A stretch of 11,090 bases of DNA from Baffinella frigidus (taxonomy: Eukaryota; Cryptophyceae; Cryptomonadales; Baffinellaceae). Positions 6,539 through 11,090 of this stretch are shown here, piece after piece; the stretch's first letter is position 1, and each line of letters starts with the position of its first letter. A program made the translations under genes and the position numbers. The notes beneath the pieces were generated by a model, which saw only the letters and a list, made by a program, of their open reading frames with translations, was not told where the DNA came from and searched no databases. The stretch spans positions 324,732 through 335,821 of the forward strand of contig MU646764.1 in assembly GCA_026770585.1 (NCBI GenBank). The letters are read 5' to 3'.

Positions 6539-6740
6539 GGTGCATATCGATGTGAAAACCCAGCGGGCTCGTCTTAAGGCTCATACTTTTGGATCACTCA
6601 TCGATAGGCTTGAAACTAATAAAGAAGACGAAGAAGAAGACGATAGTCCTAGTCAATCAGTCTCTGCATCAGCCTCAGGGCTCGGGACAACAAGAGGTGT
6701 GACATAGCACATCTGTGAGCTATGCAAGAGGTTTGACATA
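6539..6740. other. Unassigned spacer
   Basis: Contains an AAGAAGACGAAGAAGAAGAC purine stretch (about 6621-6640) and GGCTCATACTTTTGGATCA resembling 3797-3815. No gene. Confidence 0.5.
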
Positions 6741-6875
6741 CCACTTAGCATCGACCCAAGACATTTTCCCCCGGATTCTCGGGGGAAATTCCGGTTGTAA
6801 TCCATAGCAATGGATAATATTCTATTACGATTCAATGGACTGAATCCGTGAAGACCCCGGTGGCTGCTAAGTAGG
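6741..6875 (-). mobile_element. CCACTTAGCAGC-family element (family F), copy 2
   Basis: Reverse complement of the 4074-4210 family. It ends CCACTTAGCATCGACCC and, on the other side, the complement of CCTACTTAGCAGCCACCGG. A stronger 9-bp hairpin TTTCCCCCG...CGGGGGAAA replaces the one in copy 1, and ATCCAT-TGCT-ATGGAT replaces its second hairpin. Confidence 0.84.
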
Positions 6876-6980
6876 CACAGTGGTAAAATGAGCCGCTCAG
6901 AAGGCTACGCAGGCCTTTGCTCCCCCGACATCCAGGGGATACGTGACATCACCAACACAAACTGCACTGCGACTCTGGAG

Positions 6981-7110
6981 ATTTTGCAAAAGTCAACACC
7001 CCCACAAATCTGTCAACTTTGAAAACCAACTGCTCACACACCTACACGTAATGTGTAGTTCGTTTTCAAAGTTGACAGATTTGTGGGTGAATTGACTTTT
7101 ACAAAAATTT
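6981..7110. mobile_element. 130-bp fold-back element with ~46-nt arms
   Basis: The left arm 6981-7026 and right arm 7062-7110 pair with few mismatches, including an unbroken ACAAATCTGTCAACTTTGAA block and its complement. The tip holds a separate perfect hairpin CTACAC-GTAAT-GTGTAG (7042-7058). The ends read ATTTTGCAAAAGTCAA / its complement with small changes. Single copy here, although GCAAAAGTCAAC recurs near 5294. Confidence 0.87.
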
Positions 7111-7367
7111 CGCCCTGGCAGTGAATTGAAGGAAAGGATCCACTTCCGGTTCGAGAGTGGTCCCTGCAGCCTTCTGCGAAAGCAAAAATGCTTTTCCTTT
7201 CTACGGAAGGGCGTGCCGTTGGGCTACGTTGGGAGCATTTAAACCCTAAAGGACCTGCAGGACGTGGGGGTGGGCACGGGTGCGGCAATAATGGCGAAAC
7301 TTCTGTATATAAATCCAGAAATTTCCAGAAATGTGGGGGGCAGGACCAGAACGGGAGTCACGTAACA

Positions 7368-7455
7368 GCAGATCTGAAGCGCGAGGAAGATCCGGTTGAA
7401 GTTGTGATGCCCCAGCACCGCACACACGCGCGGAACCCCCCCTTGCCACCTGAAA
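7368..7455 (+). repeat. 88-bp direct repeat, left copy
   Basis: Begins GCAGATCTGAAGCGCGAGG and recurs at 7617-7704, offset 249, with about four substitutions and no indel. Immediately left, CGTAACAGCAG (7361-7371) is the exact inverse of CTGCTGTTACG (7606-7616) left of the other copy. Confidence 0.92.
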
Positions 7456-7616
7456 TTCATGGGAATATCGTTCCAGTGTAGGATGATTTTAAAATAATGC
7501 TGACTAAAACACTGAAACACGCTTGTAAACCTCTTTATTTTTAAAATTGCACAAGTTAAGTCTGAGGCGGGCCGGTCCTAAATTAGATCGACATTTCCAT
7601 TAATCTGCTGTTACGT

Positions 7617-7704
7617 GCAGATCTGAAGCGCGAGGAAGATCCTGTTGAAGTTGTGATGCCCGAGCACCGCACACACACGCGGAACCCCCCATTGCCACCT
7701 GAAA
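7617..7704 (+). repeat. 88-bp direct repeat, right copy
   Basis: Partner of 7368-7455. The 161 bp between copies are AT-rich and hold no recognised feature. The layout (direct repeats around a short insert) superficially resembles terminal direct repeats of a non-coding element, but a simple tandem or segmental duplication fits as well. Confidence 0.92.
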
Positions 7705-7826
7705 CGCACGGGATTTCGTCCTTTAGGTCCTTTAGGTTAGGTCACGAGCTCCCAACATAGGTGGACACCGGAACTTGTTCTGTAGAAAGGCCATGCTTCC
7801 TTTCGTAAACGTGGGCCTACTTTTCA

Positions 7827-7919
7827 TACAAGTGACTTGCAGCCCTTTTAGTTTAGCTACAAGTGACTTGCAGCCCCTTTAGTTTACCTACAAGTGACTT
7901 GCAGCCCCTTTAGTTTTAT
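7827..7919 (+). repeat. Three-copy 31-bp tandem repeat
   Basis: Units start TACAAGTGACTTGCAGCC at 7827, 7858 and 7889. The copies differ at very few positions. Each unit contains the 11-bp palindrome CAAGTGACTTG. It lies just outside the right end of the family G element. Confidence 0.92.
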
Positions 7920-8008
7920 TATTTGTACCAGAACGAGCCACTTTACGAATCTAAAACCAGATCCTCTCACTATTAACATCGCTTGCTGCGTTTCTTGGTA
8001 CATGGCCT

Positions 8009-8147
8009 CCACCAGCCCTGCGAGGCGGACCAGATCAACGATTGTTTGGAGCCATTTCCTCGGGTGGCACATTCGTTTTCGAAGGTGCCGCCCGAGGAAT
8101 TGGCGCACGCCCCAGCCTCGATTTGGTCCGCCTCGGAGGGCTGGCGG
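8009..8147. mobile_element. CCACCARCCCTC-family element (family C), copy 3
   Basis: Left CCACCAGCCCTGCGAGGCGG then ACCAGATC; right end complementary with GATTTGGTCCGCC and AGGGCTGGCGG. The centre is a 13-bp stem CCTCGGGTGGCAC / GTGCCGCCCGAGG (one mismatch) around a loop with CGTTTTCG. Same length as copy 1 (139 bp) but with an unrelated central stem. Confidence 0.85.
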
Positions 8148-8469
8148 CTGCTCATTGCTAACGCCTCTGCCCCCGCCCCTAGGACAACCATAGGGCCCTG
8201 GGCATCGACTTGAGAATAGTCTGACCGTCAACCCGAATGAGGCAGCGCTGGGGGGTTATGCAAGCATGGCGCATTTACGCGGAGGTTACGCTACGCAAGC
8301 ATGACAAAGAGTAACGAAGCCACGACCATCGAGACTAAGAGCGCTACCAGAAAGGACAAGCTCATAGCCGGGGGGGTACCCTGGTTTGTCTAATCAGATC
8401 CCCTATTCGCTATTGATACATCCCTATTGCCAATAAATAGTTTTTACTCGTTCTGATCAGCAACCCCTT
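8148..8469. repeat. Spacer with a duplicated block at 8292-8388
   Basis: 8292-8388 (TACGCAAGCATGACAAAGAG onward, ending CCCTGGTTT) matches 9250-9332 in order: AACGAAGCCACG, GAGAC, AAGAGCGC, GGGGGG, CCTGGTTT. A related TATGCAAGCATGGCGCAT is at about 8259-8276. The rest, including the AT-rich stretch before 8470, is unassigned. Confidence 0.7.
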
Positions 8470-8680
8470 CCACTCGAGGCTAGAAATGTGACTATTTTAG
8501 AACAGTCATTCTTTTACAAGTCAAGGGAAAAAATCATTATGTAGTAATTTTCACACAAATAGGGGCATTTGGTCACGTATCTCAAGTTAGAACTTGAGAT
8601 ACGTGACCAAGCATGCTCGTGACTCGTACTAAATTCAACAACCACACATTTAAAATACCCCCTCTTCCAGCCTCGAGTGG
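8470..8680 (+). mobile_element. CCACTCGAGGCT-family fold-back element (family A), copy 2
   Basis: 211 bp. Termini CCACTCGAGGCTAGAAAT (8470-8487) and the complement of CCACTCGAGGCTGGAAGA (ending 8680). Interior GTAGTAATTTTCACACAAAT, then a perfect 20-bp hairpin (TTGGTCACGTATCTCAAGTT at 8569-8588, complement 8591-8610), followed by a CGTGACTCGTACTAAATTCA block. It aligns with 4480-4684 along its full length except for the inner stem. Confidence 0.9.
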
Positions 8681-8751
8681 TTGTGGGGCACGGGGGCCGC
8701 GCCAGAGGGATCAAAACATCCACGTTCGACATCTTTCAGGGGAAATGCCCA

Positions 8752-8802
8752 GAAACCTAAAGTCGTCCGCGTCAGATCTGACGCAGATAAGGCGTCGGTT
8801 TC
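8752..8802. repeat. Nested hairpin with perfect 16-bp palindrome
   Basis: GCGTCAGATCTGACGC at 8769-8784 is a perfect palindrome, enclosed by GAAACC (8752-8757) and GGTTTC (8797-8802). No known family terminus around it. Confidence 0.6.
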
Positions 8803-8848
8803 CCTCGATCAATCTGGCGTGGAGGGTTCTTGCGTGGCAACGGGGTCG

Positions 8849-8983
8849 GTAGGAGGTGGAGTTAGAATCCATCCGGAAAATGCTCGTATGAGCGGCCGAC
8901 ACGGGGTACAGAAAGTGGAACAATGCGTAGCATGTGCGGCACTGACGCTAGTTGTTTGGCAACAAATTATCCATCTGTCAGGC
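8849..8983 (+). repeat. Conserved dispersed repeat, copy 2
   Basis: See 2275-2413: same orientation, identical over the first 63 bases. It contains GCTC-GTAT-GAGC. It has no CTGATAGGCACCTG flanks; the right edge reads CTGTCAGGCAAAG. The minus-strand frame shared in the other copy is broken here by a stop, so a coding role is unlikely. Confidence 0.85.
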
Positions 8984-9021
8984 AAAGGGGGGTGCGGAAG
9001 CTGGCGGGTCGACTGCATTTG

Positions 9022-9167
9022 GAGCCAGAACATTTCGCCTAAGTCAACTCCTCCCGAAAGCCAGAGTCTCAAGTCAAATGCCTGCTCCCAGAGCAGGTCC
9101 GTCTGAACGAAATGGCAACTTACTGCCGAGATCGGCTTTGTTGACTTAAGGTAAAACATCTTGGCTC
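9022..9167. mobile_element. 146-bp fold-back element with central CCTGCTC hairpin
   Basis: The left terminus GAGCCAGAACATTTCGCCTA then AGTCAAC faces the complement of GAGCCAAGATGTTTTACCTT then AAGTCAAC. The central hairpin CCTGCTC-CCA-GAGCAGG (9081-9097) is perfect. No second copy in the window. Confidence 0.78.
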
Positions 9168-9249
9168 GCAGTGGACTGACCGCATGTCTGGGCACGAAAC
9201 AAATAACTCTTTCGAGGATTCTGCCGCGCCGAATTTGGGGCACGGGAGT

Positions 9250-9332
9250 TACGCAAGCATGGCGAAGAGCAACGAAGCCACGGCCACTGAGACAAAGAGC
9301 GCCAGTAGGAAGACGGGGGGGCGTCCTGGTTT
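9250..9332 (+). repeat. Duplicated block, copy 2, joined to telomeric DNA
   Basis: Partner of 8292-8388. It matches up to CCTGGTTT and then continues as GGGGTTTAGGG, whereas the other copy continues as non-telomeric DNA. Confidence 0.75.
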
Positions 9333-9593
9333 GGGGTTTAGGGTTAAGGGTTAGGGTTTAGGGTTTAGGGTTTAGGGTTTAGGGTTTGGGGTTGAGGGGT
9401 TAGGGGTAAGACGTTAGGGGTTAGGGGTTAGGTGTCAGGGTTTAGGTGTCAGGGTTCAGGTTTCAGGGTTTAGGTGTCAGGGTTTAGGTTTCAGGGTTTA
9501 GGGGTTAGGGGTTAGGGGTTAGGGTTTAGTGTTGAGTGTTTAGTGTTTAGTGTTTAGGGTTTAGGGTTCAGGGTTTAGAGTTGAGGGTTTAGG
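9328..9593 (+). repeat. Telomeric tract 3
   Basis: About 265 bp of TTTAGGG-type repeats, G-rich on +. Exact units at 9355-9386; variants are clustered: GGGGTTA units, then GGTGTCAGGGTTTA units, then GTGTTTA units. Clustering suggests local amplification of variant units. Confidence 0.95.
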
Positions 9594-9598
9594 ATAAC

Positions 9599-9801
9599 CA
9601 GCAGCGAACGATATGTGGACGAAGGTGATGCCGACTGTGCTCGAGAGCACGAGCAACCCGACCAGAAACGCCTGCGGAAGAGCACCAAACAGAGAATGAC
9701 ATTCGAGTATTTTTGCAGGCTGACGGCCCGAATTCGAAACGTCTGCCCAGGGAATGACTCACGCGCCATCCTCGATTTGATCCACTTCGGAGGGCTGCTG
9801 G
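9599..9801. mobile_element. CCACCARCCCTC-family element (family C), probable copy 4
   Basis: The right end is clear: CCTCGATTTGATCCACTTCG then GAGGGCTGCTGG, aligning with copy 3. The left end CCAGCAGCGAACGATATGTG is weaker. The centre carries GGCTGACG...CGTCTGCC around CGAATTCG. GGTGATGCC(G/C)ACTGTGCTCGAG inside (about 9626) recurs just outside at about 9813. Confidence 0.6.
9626..9672 (+). repeat. Direct repeat GGTGATGCC..ACCAGAAACGCCT, left copy
   Basis: Partner at 9813-9856. Blocks GTGATGCC, ACTGTGCTCGAGAG and ACCAGAAACGCCT are shared; a 4-bp length difference shifts the reading frame between the copies, which argues against the 167-codon frame that spans both being a gene. Confidence 0.75.
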
Positions 9802-9812
9802 AGACAGGACAG

Positions 9813-9856
9813 GGTGATGCCCACTGTGCTCGAGAGAACCTAACCAGAAACGCCTA
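9813..9856 (+). repeat. Direct repeat GGTGATGCC..ACCAGAAACGCCT, right copy
   Basis: Second copy of 9626-9672, 187 bp to its right, 12 bp outside the family C right end. Confidence 0.75.
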
Positions 9857-9975
9857 CACACGACCCAACATTCCTCACGCCTTTTTCCCGCTGGCTACTA
9901 GTGGTCTCTGCTACGTCGCCGCTTGCTGTGCTTTGGAAATTAGTCGTAAAACTCCCGAAAATGAGGTGGGTTCAA

Positions 9976-10015
9976 CTACGGAATTTCCTACCGTAGGAAG
10001 TAGACAATTCCGTAG
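9976..10015. repeat. Nested hairpin
   Basis: The 10-bp arms CTACGGAATT and AATTCCGTAG are perfect; inside lies TCCTA-CCG-TAGGA. TGAGGTGGG occurs on both sides (about 9962 and 10036), with AATTAGT upstream of each, so the hairpin may be an insertion between short direct repeats. The remaining stretch to 10152 is unassigned. Confidence 0.65.
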
Positions 10016-10152
10016 GGCCATATACTCAATTAGTGAGGTGGGCATTGTCTTGGACGTGAGTGTGATACAGAGCACCAAAGCACCAAAGCGTGGGAAGCGA
10101 CCTGGCAGTTCTCAGTAGCGAGCAACGCGTCGCCCTGGTGCTGCGCCTGGTC

Positions 10153-10432
10153 AAGGGTTTCGGGTTTCGGGTTCAGGGTTTGAGGTTCAGGGTTTGGGGT
10201 TTAGGGTTTAGGGTTTAGGGTTTAGGGTTTAGGGTTTAGGGCTTAGGGCTTAGGGTTCAGGCTTTAGGGTTTAGGGTTTAGGGTTTAAGGTTTAGGGTTG
10301 ATGGTCTAGGGTTTAGGGTTTAGGGTTTTTAGGGTTTAGCGTGTAAGATTCAGGGTTTAGGGTTGAGGGTTTAGGGTTTAGGGTTTAGGGTTTGTGGTTT
10401 AGGGTTTAGGGTTTAGGGTTTAGGGTTTAGGG
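10153..10432 (+). repeat. Telomeric tract 4
   Basis: Longest and cleanest telomeric tract: many exact TTTAGGG units (about 10196-10238 and 10370-10432), with TTTCGGG variants at the left edge and isolated variants elsewhere. Confidence 0.96.
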
Positions 10433-10433
10433 A

Positions 10434-10470
10434 CCTCCAGCTCTGGGTCGATCAACGTACACCTGTAAAC
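10434..10470 (+). repeat. Flanking repeat left of the minisatellite
   Basis: CCTCCAGCTCTGGGTCGATC continuing to CACCTGTAAAC; matched at 10697-10738 (CCTCCGACAACTCGGGGTCG ... CACCTGTACAAAC) with substitutions and small indels. Confidence 0.65.
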
Positions 10471-10490
10471 GGTGTGAGACCAGATCAATT

Positions 10491-10670
10491 GGCAGTATAG
10501 GGCGTCAGTTGGCAGGATAGGGCGTCGGTTGGCAGGCTAGGGCGTCGGTTGGCAGGATAGGGCGTCAGTTGGCAGGATAGGGCGTCGGTTGGCAGGATAG
10601 GGCGTCAGTTGGCAGGATAGGTTGTCGGTTGGCAGAGTATGGCATCTGTTGGCAGGATAGGGCGTCAAAA
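10491..10670 (+). repeat. 20-bp minisatellite, nine copies
   Basis: Consensus GGCAGGATAGGGCGTCRGTT, exact 20-bp period from 10491. The R position reads A,G,G,A,G,A,G in the first seven units, hinting at a 40-bp higher-order unit in the middle. The last three units are the most diverged. Uninterrupted period and absence of spacers exclude a CRISPR array. Confidence 0.97.
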
Positions 10671-10696
10671 ACATTAGAACAACCCCTTGTGCAGCG

Positions 10697-10738
10697 CCTC
10701 CGACAACTCGGGGTCGAGCAACATGCACCTGTACAAAC
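10697..10738 (+). repeat. Flanking repeat right of the minisatellite
   Basis: Partner of 10434-10470 in the same orientation; it runs directly into the C-rich telomeric tract. Confidence 0.65.
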
Positions 10739-10813
10739 CCAAAACCCTAAACCCTCACCCCTAAACCCTCAACCCTCAACCCTCTACCCTCAACCCTGAG
10801 TTACCCTAAACCC
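10736..10813 (-). repeat. Telomeric tract 5, inverted (CCCTAAA on +)
   Basis: CCCTAAA and CCCTCAA units: the only telomeric tract here with the C-rich strand on +. It ends at 10813 in CCTAAACCC, which pairs with GGGTTTAGG across a single A (10805-10823). Confidence 0.93.
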
Positions 10814-10979
10814 AGGGTTTAGGTTTTAGGATTTGGGGTTTATGTTTTATGGTTTATGGTTGAGGATTTAGGGTTTCGGGTTTCGGGTTTGGAGTTTAGG
10901 GTTGAGGGTTTAGGGTTTAGGGTTTGGTGTTTGGGGTTTGAGTCTGGGGTGTGGGGATTAGGGTGTAGGGGTTGAGGGA
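10814..10979 (+). repeat. Telomeric tract 6, degenerate
   Basis: Returns to TTTAGGG orientation immediately after the strand switch. Many variants (TTTATGG, TTTCGGG, GTGGGGATTAGGG). Confidence 0.88.
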
Positions 10980-11033
10980 CATCACCACCACTTGTGGATC
11001 TGCCCCAGAGCTTGCTCATGCGCTGAAACCTGT
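10980..11033. other. Short non-telomeric insert
   Basis: About 54 bp (from CATCACCACCACTTGTGG) between two degenerate telomeric tracts. Nothing recognised. Confidence 0.5.
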
Positions 11034-11090
11034 AGGTTTGGGTTTAGGGGGTAGGGATTAGGGTTTAGGATGTTGGGTGTAGGGTGTAGG
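11034..11090 (+). repeat. Telomeric tract 7, degenerate
   Basis: GGTTTGGGTTTAGGG followed by GGGTGTAGGGTGTAGG variants; continues past the window end. Confidence 0.8.

Larger units (their letters stand above)
7174..7808. mobile_element. 635-bp fold-back element (family G), copy 2
   Basis: The left arm starts CTGCGAAAGCAAAAATGC and the right arm ends GCATGCTT/CCTTTCGTAA-like (complementary). GGCTACGTTGGGAG and CCCTAAAGGACCTGC on the left face CCTTTAGGTCC and CTCCCAACATAGG on the right. It is larger than copy 1 because of an internal direct repeat (7368-7455 / 7617-7704) and an AT-rich stretch between those repeats. No coding frame common to both copies. Confidence 0.78.
1..11090. other. No protein-coding or RNA gene supported in the window
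   Basis: Open frames are all short (longest 167 codons, 9615-10118 on +; next 144 codons, 8809-9243 on -). None shows a domain, motif or composition I recognise. The longer frames run across element termini, hairpins or simple repeats. Where a frame lies over a duplicated segment, the copies do not preserve it: the 2275-2413 / 8849-8983 duplicate has a stop in one copy, and several differences in the only long shared frame change the amino acid. No tRNA cloverleaf, rRNA core or CRISPR array was seen. Introns could hide an exon, so a single split exon is not excluded. Confidence 0.8.

Noticed and set aside
7368-7704. Direct repeats as LTRs of a tiny retroelement
   Set aside because: The inner 161 bp has no primer-binding site or polypurine tract that I could recognise and the repeats do not begin TG and end CA.
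8809-9243. 144-codon open frame on -
   Set aside because: It overlaps the dispersed repeat 8849-8983 and the fold-back element 9022-9167; the counterpart repeat at 2275-2413 does not conserve the frame.
9615-10118. 167-codon open frame on +, the longest in the window
   Set aside because: It begins inside a probable family C element, crosses a direct repeat whose two copies are in different frames after a 4-bp difference, and includes the hairpin 9976-10015. No domain recognised.
10491-10670. Regular array resembling CRISPR
   Set aside because: The 20-bp units are contiguous with no spacers; it is a minisatellite.

Overview
The window looks like non-coding, repeat-built nuclear DNA from a eukaryote whose telomere repeat is of the TTTAGGG type. 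I found no supportable protein-coding gene, tRNA, rRNA or CRISPR array. Six or seven tracts of exact and degenerate TTTAGGG repeats are scattered through it, which suggests subtelomeric or interstitial telomeric DNA. TTTAGGG telomeres occur in green plants and algae and in several alveolates (dinoflagellates, chromerids, some apicomplexans). The mixture of degenerate telomere repeats, CT/GA microsatellites and very dense short palindromic elements would fit a large algal or alveolate genome, but the sequence does not settle the taxon.

Layout. 1-160: degenerate telomeric repeat. 161-573: two copies of a GC-rich repeat around a 150-bp palindromic element. 574-717: telomere-like DNA running into a CT microsatellite. 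729-1171: an element fragment, a GTTAAGTTGACAT repeat cluster and a 155-bp near-perfect fold-back. 1172-4915: a chain of short fold-back (MITE-like) elements of several families, separated by about 30-400 bp of unrecognised DNA. 4916-5190: a telomeric tract followed by a GA-rich tract. 5231-9170: a second chain of fold-back elements, many of them second copies of the first set, in either orientation. 9328-9593: telomeric repeats. 9599-10152: one more element and a nested hairpin. 10153-11090: telomeric repeats, a 20-bp minisatellite, a strand switch from CCCTAAA to TTTAGGG, and more degenerate telomeric DNA.

The main result is structural. At least 20 segments have inverted terminal arms, and most carry an additional hairpin near the centre. 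In three families with two or more copies here (termini CCACTCGAGGCT, CCACACAGCGG and CCACCARCCCTC) the terminal parts are conserved between copies, while the central hairpin has been replaced by an unrelated sequence that is still self-complementary. That is conservation of pairing without conservation of sequence. It could reflect a palindrome-renewing process (fold-back synthesis, hairpin opening and re-closing, arm-to-arm conversion) or selection for RNA/DNA structure. I consider this the most unusual signal in the window. The elements encode nothing recognisable, so if they moved they must have been mobilised in trans.
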